Positions 29,457 through 38,168 of a DNA stretch of 64,000 nucleotides are shown in pieces. Numbering within the stretch: position 1 is the stretch's first letter; each line of letters begins with the position of its first letter. Source of the stretch: Azospirillum formosense (lineage in GTDB: Bacteria > Pseudomonadota > Alphaproteobacteria > Azospirillales > Azospirillaceae); assembly GCF_040500525.1 (NCBI RefSeq), contig NZ_CP159405.1, positions 62,001-126,000 of the forward strand, given 5' to 3'. A program made the position numbers and the translations under genes. The notes below the pieces were generated by a model. It was not told the DNA's origin and ran no database searches. It saw nothing but the letters and a program-made list of their open reading frames with translations.

Positions 29457-30104
29457 TCACCGGCTGGGAAGGGTGTCGGGGTGGGAGGCGCGCTCGCGCT
29501 CGGCGGCCAGCAGCCGTTCCGCCTCGGCCTCGGCCGCCGCCTGATGGCCGCCGGCCCGGTGGTTGTCGTCCTCCAGATGGCCGGACATGATCGCGGCGCG
29601 CTTGGCCAGCTCGGACAGGCCCTGGATGAACAGGACCGTGAAACCCAGCGGAATCAGCAGCTTCGCCGGCCATTGCGGCAGGCCGCCGGCGTTCATCGAC
29701 TGCTCCTCGATCGCGTAGGAGGCGATGGCGAAGGGCCAGGAGGTGACCATCATCACGAAGCTGAAGGGCAGCAGGAAGGCCAGATGGCCGAACAGGTCGA
29801 TGGTGTCGCGGGCGCGCTTGCCAAGCTGCGCGTTCACGATGTCGATGCGGATGTGCTCGTCCTCCTTCAGCGTCCAGGGGGAGCAGAGCAGGAACACCGC
29901 GGCGAACAGCACCCATTGCAGCTCGAGCCACGAATTCGAACTGACGTCGAACGTCTTGCGGACGACGGCGTTGACGGCCGACACCAGGATGGCCAGCACG
30001 ATCAGCCAGGATATCGCCTTGCCCAGCCGCGCGGTGACCGCGTCGACCAGCCGGCAGGCCCCGACCAGGGCCGTCATGAAGGGGGAAGCGTTGGGGGTCG
30101 GCAT
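29457..30104 (-). CDS. TRAP transporter small permease (DctQ type)
   Basis: A 215-residue protein with four membrane segments and the DctQ motifs ISWLIVLAILVSAVNAVVRK and LKEDEHIRIDIV; the C-terminal 40 residues are a charged cytoplasmic tail rich in Ala, Glu and Arg. It stops seven bases before the large permease start. A second in-frame ATG nine codons downstream (MTALVGACR) is an alternative start. Confidence 0.88.
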   Translation of the reverse strand: MPTPNASPFMTALVGACRLVDAVTARLGKAISWLIVLAILVSAVNAVVRKTFDVSSNSWLELQWVLFAAVFLLCSPWTLKEDEHIRIDIVNAQLGKRARDTIDLFGHLAFLLPFSFVMMVTSWPFAIASYAIEEQSMNAGGLPQWPAKLLIPLGFTVLFIQGLSELAKRAAIMSGHLEDDNHRAGGHQAAAEAEAERLLAAERERASHPDTLPSR

Positions 30105-30207
30105 GGTGGGCAGGCCCTCCGGGAAAAGCCGGTCGCGCGAAACGCGACGATGCCACGGCCGGAGAGCGGCGGCCCCGCTCCCCGGTCATGGTTGACAAGG
30201 TGCCGGA

Positions 30208-31293
30208 TCAGCGCCGGGCGAGACGGAGTACGGCGCTGTCGTAGGCGTATTCCGACGCCTGGTTCCACAGGTTCGAGTCCGTCTGGAAGCGGCGGTAGCT
30301 CTCGTAGAACTTCTTGAAGGTCGGGTTCTTGTCCGACAGCTCGTCGTAGAGGTCCATGGCCGCCTTGTGGCTGGCCTGCAGCACATCCTGCGGGAAGGCG
30401 CGCAGCTTGGCGCCCTTCTCCACCACGCGCTTCAGCGCCGCCGGGTTCAGCACGTCGTAGCGCGCCACGCTGTCGACGTTGGCCAGCGCCGCCGCCGAGG
30501 TCAGCGCCGCCTGGTAATGCTTGGGCAGGCTGTTCCAGCGGTTCGTGTTGATGAAGAAGTGCTGGAGCGAGGTGCCGTCCCACCAGCCCGGGTAGTAGTA
30601 GTTCGGCGCGATCTTGTAGAGGCCGAGCTTCTCGTCGTCGTACGGGCCGTTGAACTCGGCGGCGTCGATGGTGCCGCGCTCCAGCGCCGGGTAGATGTCG
30701 CCGCCGCTGACCTGCTGCGGCACGACGCCCAGCTTGGACAGGATCTGGCCGCCCAGGCCGGAGATGCGGAACTTCAGACCCTTGAGGTCCTCCATGCTCT
30801 TGATTTCCTTGCGGAACCAGCCGCCCATCTGGGCGCCGGTGTTGCCGCCGGCGAGCGCCTTCAGATTGTGCCCCGCGTAGAACTCCTCCAGCAGCTTGCC
30901 GCCCTCGCCGTGGTAGAACCAGGCGTTCTGCTGGCGGGTGTTCAGGCCGAAGGGCAGGCAGCAGCCGAAGGCGAAGCTCGGGTCCTTGCCGACATAGTAG
31001 TAGGACGCGGTGTGGGCCATCTCCACCGTGTCGTTGCTGGCGGCGTCGAGCGCCTGCAGCGCCGGGACCAGCTCGCCGGCGGCGAAGACCTGGATCTGGA
31101 ACTTGCCGTCGGTGGCCTCGGCGATGTTCTTCGCCATCACCTCGGCGCTGCCGTAGAGAACCTCGATGTTCTTCGGGAAGCTGGACACGCAGCGCCAGCG
31201 GATCGTCGGCTCCGACTGGGCGATGGCCGGGGCGGCGAGGGTGGAGGCGCCGGCAACGACGGCGGCACCCTTGAAGAATTGACGGCGCTTCAT
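30208..31293 (-). CDS. TRAP transporter substrate-binding protein, TakP-like (2-oxo acid type)
   Basis: A 361-residue DctP-family binding protein exported by the Tat route: MKRRQFFKGAAVVAGAS carries the twin arginines and the hydrophobic stretch ends AIAQ. The blocks AGNTGAQMGGWFRKEI, GVVPQQVSGGDIYPALERGTIDAAEF, GPYDDEKLGLYK and YYYPGWWDGTS closely follow the alpha-keto-acid-binding TakP of Rhodobacter. The ATG at 31293 is chosen for GGGAGGAAG eight bases upstream and for the Tat signal. It heads the minus-strand set that continues to etfA. Confidence 0.88.
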   Translation of the reverse strand: MKRRQFFKGAAVVAGASTLAAPAIAQSEPTIRWRCVSSFPKNIEVLYGSAEVMAKNIAEATDGKFQIQVFAAGELVPALQALDAASNDTVEMAHTASYYYVGKDPSFAFGCCLPFGLNTRQQNAWFYHGEGGKLLEEFYAGHNLKALAGGNTGAQMGGWFRKEIKSMEDLKGLKFRISGLGGQILSKLGVVPQQVSGGDIYPALERGTIDAAEFNGPYDDEKLGLYKIAPNYYYPGWWDGTSLQHFFINTNRWNSLPKHYQAALTSAAALANVDSVARYDVLNPAALKRVVEKGAKLRAFPQDVLQASHKAAMDLYDELSDKNPTFKKFYESYRRFQTDSNLWNQASEYAYDSAVLRLARR

Positions 31294-31681
31294 GTTGGTC
31301 TTCCTCCCGAGATTTTTATGGCCGAGATTTTTGTTGCCCGGACAAGGCGATGCCGGTCCGAGGCGTTTGGTCCCTGGTGCGTGGCCGGGGAAGCTGTGGT
31401 GACCGTGACAGTGGATCAGCCGGCCGCACAGCGGAATGCGTTTTGCCGGCATATCAGCCATAAGCGCGGCAAGCCATCAGGGGTGCGGACGGTTTCGCCC
31501 GAAACCCGCGGCGGCCCCGCCCAACCGGTGCGGGCTCGGACGGTTTGCTATGCCCGCAATGAATATCTGCTACAGGCACGCCATGCGCTCCGCGCCGCGC
31601 GATGGGCCGATAAGCTGGGGGCAACTGGTCTCCGACCGCCATCAAACCGACGGATGTTCAATCGCATGAACGGTGTGCGCC
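31294..31681. other. Divergent intergenic region between TRAP and sucA-like operons
   Basis: This 388-base gap must contain the promoters of both divergent operons. A short dyad GGTTTCG-CC-CGAAACC lies at 31491-31506 and could be an operator. No gene, repeat or clear sigma-70 promoter was recognised. Confidence 0.4.
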
Positions 31682-34351
31682 ATGTCTAGGCTGTCCTCTC
31701 CGCTCAACGCCGCCGGAGCCGCCTATCTCGAAGCGTTGCAGGAACGTTTCCGCGAGGACCCCGCGTCGGTGGACGTGAGCTGGCGCGCCGTCTTCCAGAT
31801 CCTGGACGAGCTGGGCGCCGTTCCCGCCGGAATGCCGGCTGGCGTCCCCACCGGCGATCCGACGGTTCCGCTGCGCCAGGAGGAGATCCGCCAACGCGGC
31901 CACGCCGCCGCCGCGCTCGACCCGCTGGGCCGCGCCGCGCCTCCCGCATCCTCCGCGTCCGAGGACGCCCAGACCGCGCGCCTGCGCCGGCTCTATCAGG
32001 GCACGCTGACGCTGGAGACCGCGCACATCGACGATCCGGCCCTGCGCTCCTGGCTGCGCGACGCCTATGAGGGGGCGGAAGCCGCTCCGCCGGCCGAGGC
32101 GCGCCGCCGCGCGCTGGCGCTGCTGACCGCGGCGGAGGAGTTCGAACGGCTGCTCGCCGTCCGTTACCCGACCAAGAAGCGCTTCGGGGCGGAGGGCATG
32201 GAGACGCTGATCCCGCTGCTCGACCGCATCCTCGCGGCGGCGGCGGCGGCGGGCGTCACCGAGGTCCAGGTCGGCACCATGCACCGCGGCCGGCTCAGCC
32301 TGATGGCCAACGCGCTGGGCAAGCCGCTGGTCGAGCTGTTCGCCGGCATCAAGGGCATGCACCCCTTCCTCACCGATCCGCCGGTTCCCGCCGACGTGCC
32401 CTATCACATGGGGGTGGAGAGCACGCTCTCCTTCGGCGAGCGGTCGCTGGCCCTGACCCTGTCGCCCAACCCGTCGCATCTGGAGGCGATCAACCCGGTC
32501 ACGCTGGGCCGCGCGCGGGCCCGCCAGGACCTGGAGCGGGCCCAGGGCGGCGAGGCCAAGCGGGTGCTCTGCGTGCTGCTGCACACCGACGCCAGCGTGA
32601 TCGGCCAGGGCAGCGTGACGGAGGCGCTGCAACTGTCCGGCGTCCCCGGCTTCACCGTCGCCGGGACCATCCACGTCATCGTCAACAACCAGATCGGCTT
32701 CACCACCGAGCGGGAGGAGGCGCGGACCTCGCTCCACTGCACCGGCCTGTGGAAGGCGGTGGACAGCCCCATCCTGCACGTCAACGCCGACGATCCCGAC
32801 GCCGCCCTGCGCGCCGCCGACCTCGCCGTGGCCTTCCGGCAGGCGCACGGGCGCGACGCGGTGATCGACCTCGTCGGCTACCGCCGCAACGGCCACAACG
32901 AGATCGACGAGCCGCGCTTCACCCAGCCGCTCGATTACAAGGCGATCGACGCCCACCCGCCGGCCCGCGCTCTCTACGCGCAGCGGCTGGCCGCCGACGG
33001 GCTGGTCGGCCCCGAGGAGGCCGAGGCGCTGGCAGCCGGGCACAAGACCCGCTTCCAGGAGGCGCTGGCCGCGGCGTCCGACCACCGGCCGAACCACGAC
33101 GGCTTCCCCGGCGGGCGCTGGTCGCCCTTCGCCCCGGCCGGCGCGCTTCCCGCCGAACCGGACACCGGCATCGCCGACGACCGGCTGCGCGGGCTGCTGG
33201 CGGCGCTGGCCGCCATTCCCGACGGGCTCGCCGTGGACCGCAAGGTGGAGCGCGTCATCCGCCGCCGCGCCGAGGAGCCGCTGGACTGGGCGACCGGCGA
33301 GGCGCTGGCCTTCGCCACCCTGCTGGCCGAGGGCACGCCGGTGCGGCTGACCGGTCAGGACGTGGTGCGCGGCGCCTTCTCGCACCGCCACTTCGCGCTG
33401 ACCGACACCGTCACCGGGCGCCGCCATGTCAGCCTGAACCATCTGGGTGTGGAGCAGGCGCGGTTCGACGTGGTCAACAGCCCGCTGTCGGAATACGCCG
33501 TCCTCGGCTTCGAGTACGGCTACAGCCTGGAGCGGCCCGACGCGCTGGTGATCTGGGAGGCGCAGTTCGGCGACTTCGCCAACGGCGCGCAGATCATGAT
33601 CGACCAGTTCGTCGTCAGCGCCGAGGACAAGTGGCGCCAGCCCTCCGGCCTCGTCATCCTGCTGCCGCACGGGCTGGAGGGGCAGGGGCCGGAGCATTCC
33701 TCCGCCCGGCCGGAGCGCTTCCTCCAGATGGCGGCGCGCGACAACATCCGCGTCGCCCATCCCTCCACCCCGGCCAACTACTTCCATCTGCTGCGCCGGC
33801 AGATGCTGCGCCGCGACCGCAAGCCGCTGGTGGTGCTGAGCCCGAAGACGCTGCTGCGCCTGCCCGCCGCCGTGTCGACCCTGGCCGAGCTCGCGCCGGG
33901 CACCGCCTTCCAGCCGGTCATCGCCACCGCCGGGGCGCGGGTCGAGCGCATCCTGCTGTGCAGCGGCAAGCTGGCCTATGAGCTGGAGCGCGAGCGCGCC
34001 GAGCGTGGGGCCGAGGCCGTGGCGGTGGTCCGGCTGGAAATGCTGTATCCTCTGCCCGACGCCGCGCTGTCGGCGCTGTTCCGCCGCTGGCCGGGCGCGT
34101 CCTGCGCCTGGGTGCAGGAGGAGCCGTGCAATCTCGGCGCCTGGACCTACCTGGACCGCCGTCTGGAGGCGTTGCGGGCGGCCGCCGGCTGCGCCGAGCC
34201 GCGCGTCGCCTGCGTGGCCCGCGACGAGGCGGCCTCGCCCGCCGGCAGCTTCCACGGCGACCACGAGGCCGACCAGCGCCGGCTGGTGGAGCAGGCCTTC
34301 GCCGGGATCGCCGCGTCCCTCCCGCCCCGCGAGACCATCGCGGCGGACTGA
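31682..34351 (+). CDS. 2-oxoglutarate dehydrogenase E1-like thiamine-diphosphate enzyme
   Basis: An 889-residue SucA-family protein. The N-terminal SPLNAAGAAYLEALQERFREDPASVDVSWRAVF, the VQVGTMHRGRLSLMANALGKP block, VNNQIGFTTE, YRRNGHNEIDEPRFTQP, and the C-terminal domain SEYAVLGFEYGYSL and LPHGLEGQGPEHSSARPERFLQ are present. The thiamine motif reads HTDASVIGQGS where SucA proteins usually have HGDA; the Mg-ligand Asp and the NN pair remain. No E2 or E3 gene follows, and the next gene is a CoA-ester dehydrogenase, so it may be a paralogue for another 2-oxo acid that borrows E2/E3 from elsewhere. No clear ribosome site; a GTG nine bases upstream is possible. Confidence 0.82.
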   Translation: MSRLSSPLNAAGAAYLEALQERFREDPASVDVSWRAVFQILDELGAVPAGMPAGVPTGDPTVPLRQEEIRQRGHAAAALDPLGRAAPPASSASEDAQTARLRRLYQGTLTLETAHIDDPALRSWLRDAYEGAEAAPPAEARRRALALLTAAEEFERLLAVRYPTKKRFGAEGMETLIPLLDRILAAAAAAGVTEVQVGTMHRGRLSLMANALGKPLVELFAGIKGMHPFLTDPPVPADVPYHMGVESTLSFGERSLALTLSPNPSHLEAINPVTLGRARARQDLERAQGGEAKRVLCVLLHTDASVIGQGSVTEALQLSGVPGFTVAGTIHVIVNNQIGFTTEREEARTSLHCTGLWKAVDSPILHVNADDPDAALRAADLAVAFRQAHGRDAVIDLVGYRRNGHNEIDEPRFTQPLDYKAIDAHPPARALYAQRLAADGLVGPEEAEALAAGHKTRFQEALAAASDHRPNHDGFPGGRWSPFAPAGALPAEPDTGIADDRLRGLLAALAAIPDGLAVDRKVERVIRRRAEEPLDWATGEALAFATLLAEGTPVRLTGQDVVRGAFSHRHFALTDTVTGRRHVSLNHLGVEQARFDVVNSPLSEYAVLGFEYGYSLERPDALVIWEAQFGDFANGAQIMIDQFVVSAEDKWRQPSGLVILLPHGLEGQGPEHSSARPERFLQMAARDNIRVAHPSTPANYFHLLRRQMLRRDRKPLVVLSPKTLLRLPAAVSTLAELAPGTAFQPVIATAGARVERILLCSGKLAYELERERAERGAEAVAVVRLEMLYPLPDAALSALFRRWPGASCAWVQEEPCNLGAWTYLDRRLEALRAAAGCAEPRVACVARDEAASPAGSFHGDHEADQRRLVEQAFAGIAASLPPRETIAAD

Positions 34352-34393
34352 GCCAGAACAACACCAAAACAACACGCACCGAGGAAACCCGCC

Positions 34394-36082
34394 ATGTCGT
34401 CCACACCAACCTCCAACGGCCCGCTTGCGCTGTCCGACCTGCTGCCCACCACGGCGGCGGCGCTCGACGCGGTGGCGCGGCTGGCCGAGGCCGCCGAGCG
34501 CGGCGTCGCCGCGCTGGTGGCGCCGGAGGGGCGCGTCGATGCTGCGGCGCTCGACCGCCATCAGGTGGCGGCGCACGGCTTCGCCTGGGTGGCGACCTAC
34601 GCCGAGGCGCTGCGCCAGATGCAGGGCTGGGCGGAGCGGCTGGACCGCGCCGGCCGGCTGGGCGAGCTTGAGGCCTGCATGCTCCAGGCCGCCTTCGGCG
34701 AGTATCTGGCCCAGCTCGACGGCGGGTTGGCGATGAGCCAGGGCGAGATCGTCCGCCCCGCCGATTTCGGGCTGGACGACGCGGAGCGCGCCGCCTTCCG
34801 CACCGAGGCGGTGCGCCGGCTGATCGCCGCCGGCAACGCCTCCGCCCTGCGGCTGCGCATCGCCGAGCTGCTGGCCGACGCGCTGCACGGCGGCGGCTTC
34901 GGCGAGGCGGCGCTGGAGGACGAGGCGCTCGACATGGTGCGCGAGCAGTTCCGCCGCTTCGTCGCCGACGTGGTGGAGCCGCACGCCCACGAGTGGCACC
35001 TGAAGGACGAGCTGATCCCGATGCCGGTCGTCGAGCAGATGGCCGAGATGGGCGTCTTCGGCCTGACCGTGCCGGAGGAGGACGGCGGCCTCGGCATGGG
35101 CAAGCTCGCCATGTGCGTGGTGACGGAGGAGCTGTCGCGCGGCTACATCGGCGTCGGCTCGCTGGGCACCCGCGCGGAGATCGCCGCCGAGCTGATCCGG
35201 CTGGGCGGCACCGCCGAGCAGCGGGCGCGCTGGCTGCCGCGCCTCGCGTCCGGCGAGATTCTGCCGACCGCCGTCTTCACCGAGCCCAACACCGGCTCCG
35301 ACCTGGGCAGCCTGCGCACCCGCGCGGTGCTGGACGGCGACACCTACCGCGTCACCGGGGCGAAGACCTGGATCACCCACGGCAGCCGGTCGGACCTGAT
35401 GACCTTGCTGGTTCGCACCGATCCGGACGCTCCCGGCTACCGCGGCCTGTCGATGCTGCTGGCCGAGAAGCCGCGCGGCACCGAGGCCGACCCCTTCCCG
35501 GCCGAGGGCATGAGCGGCGGCGAGATTCCGGTTCTCGGCTATCGCGGCATGAAGGAGTACGAGATCGGTTTCGACGGCTTCACGGTGCCGCGTGAAAACC
35601 TGCTGGGCGGCGTCGAGGGCCAGGGCTTCAAGCAGCTGATGGCGACCTTCGAATCCGCCCGCGTGCAGACCGCCGCCCGCGCCGTCGGGGTGGCGCAGAG
35701 CGCGATGGAGCTTGGCCTGCGCTACGCCCAGGAGCGCGTTCAGTTCGGCCGCCCGCTCGCCGCCTTCCCGCGCGTCGCCGGCAAGATCGCCTGGATGGCG
35801 GTGGAGACGATGATCGCCCGCCAGCTCACCTACTTCGCCGCGCGCGAGAAGGACAGCGACCGCCGCTGCGACATCGAGGCCGGCATGGCGAAGCTGCTGG
35901 CGGCGCGCGTCGCCTGGTCGAACGCCGACAACGCGGTGCAGATCCACGGCGGCAACGGCTACGCGGTCGAGTATCCGATCAGCCGTGTGCTGTGCGACGC
36001 CCGTATTCTGAATATTTTCGAAGGGGCGGCGGAAATCCAGGCCCAGGTTGTGGCGCGCGGCCTGCTCACCCGGCGCAATTGA
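34394..36082 (+). CDS. mcd: (2S)-methylsuccinyl-CoA dehydrogenase-like acyl-CoA dehydrogenase
   Basis: A 562-residue acyl-CoA dehydrogenase with an extra N-terminal domain of about 165 residues (ALVAPEGRVDAAALDRHQVAAHGFAWVATYAEALRQM, MSQGEIVRPADFGL), which is typical of methylsuccinyl-CoA dehydrogenase of the ethylmalonyl-CoA pathway and not of ordinary ACADs. The core has TEPNTGSDLGSLRTRA, KTWITHGSRSDLM, the QIHGGNGYAVEYPISR FAD motif and ILNIFEGAAEIQAQV. The product would be mesaconyl-C1-CoA, the substrate expected for the CoA transferase at 38169-39374. Electrons would go to ETF. A dedicated ETF pair is 12 kb away on the other strand. Confidence 0.8.
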   Translation: MSSTPTSNGPLALSDLLPTTAAALDAVARLAEAAERGVAALVAPEGRVDAAALDRHQVAAHGFAWVATYAEALRQMQGWAERLDRAGRLGELEACMLQAAFGEYLAQLDGGLAMSQGEIVRPADFGLDDAERAAFRTEAVRRLIAAGNASALRLRIAELLADALHGGGFGEAALEDEALDMVREQFRRFVADVVEPHAHEWHLKDELIPMPVVEQMAEMGVFGLTVPEEDGGLGMGKLAMCVVTEELSRGYIGVGSLGTRAEIAAELIRLGGTAEQRARWLPRLASGEILPTAVFTEPNTGSDLGSLRTRAVLDGDTYRVTGAKTWITHGSRSDLMTLLVRTDPDAPGYRGLSMLLAEKPRGTEADPFPAEGMSGGEIPVLGYRGMKEYEIGFDGFTVPRENLLGGVEGQGFKQLMATFESARVQTAARAVGVAQSAMELGLRYAQERVQFGRPLAAFPRVAGKIAWMAVETMIARQLTYFAAREKDSDRRCDIEAGMAKLLAARVAWSNADNAVQIHGGNGYAVEYPISRVLCDARILNIFEGAAEIQAQVVARGLLTRRN

Positions 36083-36194
36083 TCGCGAGACACGGCGGAG
36101 GACCGGGCAGGACTGACCTGTCAGGACTCCGCTTGTGTCATACCGGCGTATTCGCTAATCGACCCGGAGGCCGAACGACGAGACCTGTCCTCCG

Positions 36195-37154
36195 ATGGAA
36201 CTTCTGGAACTGCGCTACTTTGTTCAGGTGGCCGACCTTGGCAGCTTTTCCAAGGCGTCGGTCAAGCTTGGCATCACCCAGCCGGCGCTCAGCCGGCAGG
36301 TCCAGAAGCTGGAGCACGAGCTGCGCACCAGCCTGTTCTACCGCCATGGCCGCGGCGTCTCGCTGACCCAGCAGGGGCGCAAGCTCTACGACGTGGTGCG
36401 CCATCTGCTGGGCGCGCTGTCGGAGATCAAGGAAGAGATCCAGGACCAGTCGGAGCGGCTGACCGGCTCGGTCACGCTGGGCCTTCCCCCGTCAATCTGC
36501 GCCACGCTGGGGGCGCCGCTGGCCCGCCGCTTCCACGAGAACTACCCCGACGCCACGCTGCGCATCCACGAGGTGTTCAGCGGCACGCTGCTGGAATGGG
36601 TCGAGGGCGGGCGGTTGGACCTCGCCGTGCTCTACGACGCCCGGCGGGGGCGCAGCATGTTGTCCTCGCCGCTACTCGTCGAAAATCTGCTGCTCGTCCA
36701 GCCCGCCAAGGACGCGGTGGCCGGCGGCGACGGGCCGGTTGAGGTGGAGACGCTGGGCGGCCTGCGCTTCGTCCTGCCGGGACTGGAGAACGGCCTGCGC
36801 CGGGTGGTCGACGCCGCGGTGCGGCGGGCCGACATCGACCTCCAGGTCGACATGGAGATCGATTCCGTCACCGCCATCAAGCAGCTGGTGGAGGAGGGCA
36901 TGGGTTCGACCATCCTGCCCTTCGGCGCCGTCCACCGCGAGGTGCGCCAGGGCCGATTGATCGCCCGCGAAATCAGCTCCAAGGACATGCACGCCATGCT
37001 CGTCACGGCGACGCCGCTGCACCAGCCGGTGTCGAAGGCGACGCGCGCCCTGCTGCGGCTGATCCACGCCGAGGTGGCGAAATGCGTCGCCAACGGCGTG
37101 CTCAAGGGCAAGGTCGTCGCCCCCGGCAGCGCCGGGGAGAACAGCGCGCCCTGA
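36195..37154 (+). CDS. LysR-family transcriptional regulator
   Basis: A 319-residue LTTR: the N-terminal helix-turn-helix MELLELRYFVQVADLGSFSKASVKLGITQPALSRQVQKLE is canonical, and a periplasmic-binding-like effector domain follows (GSVTLGLPPSICATLGAPLARRF, LDLAVLYDARRG). It lies between mcd-like and SDR genes on the same strand, 112 bases after mcd and 119 before the SDR gene, so it probably controls the flanking CoA-ester genes. The effector is unknown. Confidence 0.92.
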   Translation: MELLELRYFVQVADLGSFSKASVKLGITQPALSRQVQKLEHELRTSLFYRHGRGVSLTQQGRKLYDVVRHLLGALSEIKEEIQDQSERLTGSVTLGLPPSICATLGAPLARRFHENYPDATLRIHEVFSGTLLEWVEGGRLDLAVLYDARRGRSMLSSPLLVENLLLVQPAKDAVAGGDGPVEVETLGGLRFVLPGLENGLRRVVDAAVRRADIDLQVDMEIDSVTAIKQLVEEGMGSTILPFGAVHREVRQGRLIAREISSKDMHAMLVTATPLHQPVSKATRALLRLIHAEVAKCVANGVLKGKVVAPGSAGENSAP

Positions 37155-37273
37155 CGCGATGGTCATGACCGGCTGTGCGGGCTGATAGCAGTTATGACGG
37201 ATGGTCCATAGCACGGCCGGTGCGGCGCGGATAGCCTCCCATCACCACATAATCCCTTGGGGAGGAAATAAGA

Positions 37274-38026
37274 ATGACGAAGCGTCTGGACGGCAAGGTC
37301 GCCCTGATCACCGGTGCGGCGCAGGGGCTGGGCCTCGCGATGGCCGAGACCTTCGTGCGCGAGGGCGGCCGCGTCGCGGTCGTGGACATCAACGGCGACG
37401 CCGCCAAGGCGGTCGCCGAACGTCTGGGCGAGTCCGCCATCGGCATCGCCGCCAACGTGACCAAGATGGCCGACGTCGAGATGACCATCGCCGCCACCGT
37501 CGAGAAGTTCGGGCGGCTGGACATCCTGGTCAACAACGCCGGCTCCACCCACGCCAACGGCCCGTTCGAGAACGTGACCGAGGAGGAGTTCGACCGCGTC
37601 TTCGCGCTGAACGTCAAGTCGATCTACCTCTACTCCAAGGCGGTCGTCGCGACCATGCGGGCGCAGAAGTCCGGCGTGATCCTGAATCTCGGCTCCACCG
37701 CCGGCCTGCGGCCGCGTCCGGGGCTGGTCTGGTACAACGCGACCAAGGGCGCCGTGCACAACATCACCAAGTCGCTGGCGCTGGAGCTGGCGCCGGACAA
37801 CATCCGCGTCTGCGCGCTCGCCCCGGTCGCCACCGAGACGCCGCTGCTCGCCACCTTCATGGGCGGCGACACCCCGGAGAAGCGCGCGCGCATGATGGGC
37901 ATCGTGCCGCTCGGCCGCCTGGGCCAGCCGACCGACGTCGCCAATGCCGCCCTCTACCTCGCGTCGGACGAGGCGGCCTTCCTGACCGGCGTGGTGCTGG
38001 AGATCGACGGCGGGCGCTGCGTGTAA
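37274..38026 (+). CDS. Short-chain dehydrogenase/reductase
   Basis: A 250-residue classical SDR. The coenzyme motif TGAAQGLGLAMA, the NNAG motif, the active serine in LNLGSTAGLRP and the YNATK catalytic Tyr-Lys are all present; the Asp at the end of beta-2 (VVDING) favours NAD. A GGAGG ribosome site precedes the ATG. The substrate is unknown. It lies upstream of the CoA transferase and could reduce or oxidise a hydroxyacyl intermediate of the same pathway. Confidence 0.9.
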   Translation: MTKRLDGKVALITGAAQGLGLAMAETFVREGGRVAVVDINGDAAKAVAERLGESAIGIAANVTKMADVEMTIAATVEKFGRLDILVNNAGSTHANGPFENVTEEEFDRVFALNVKSIYLYSKAVVATMRAQKSGVILNLGSTAGLRPRPGLVWYNATKGAVHNITKSLALELAPDNIRVCALAPVATETPLLATFMGGDTPEKRARMMGIVPLGRLGQPTDVANAALYLASDEAAFLTGVVLEIDGGRCV

Positions 38027-38040
38027 GGCGCGTCGGCCTT

Positions 38041-38130
38041 TGCCCCCACCCCGACCCTCCCCCGCTGGGCGGGGGAGGGGGAACAGTCCCCTCCCCTGCG
38101 TGAGCGGGGGAAGGGCTAGGGTGGGGGCAC
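38041..38130. repeat. Intergenic GC-rich palindromic repeat, family A variant
   Basis: TGCCCCCACCC at the left end is mirrored by GGGTGGGGGCA at the right end, giving an 11-base perfect terminal inverted repeat; inside is CTCCCCCGCTGGGCGGGGGAGGGG. It is related to the copies at 5341 and 26375 but shorter in the centre. It lies between the SDR and CoA transferase genes. Confidence 0.6.
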
Positions 38131-38168
38131 CCGTCCACCACGTTGTTTCCATCTGGATCGAGACTCCC

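Noticed and set aside
26984..29590. An 868-codon plus-strand frame opposite the TRAP permease and reductase
   Set aside because: The sequence is His/Arg/Asp/Gln-rich low complexity; the minus-strand proteins have clear membrane and Rossmann motifs.
31658..35947. A 1429-codon minus-strand open frame opposite the SucA-like and Mcd-like genes
   Set aside because: Low-complexity composition and no domain; the two plus-strand proteins have complete family motifs. Shadow frame.
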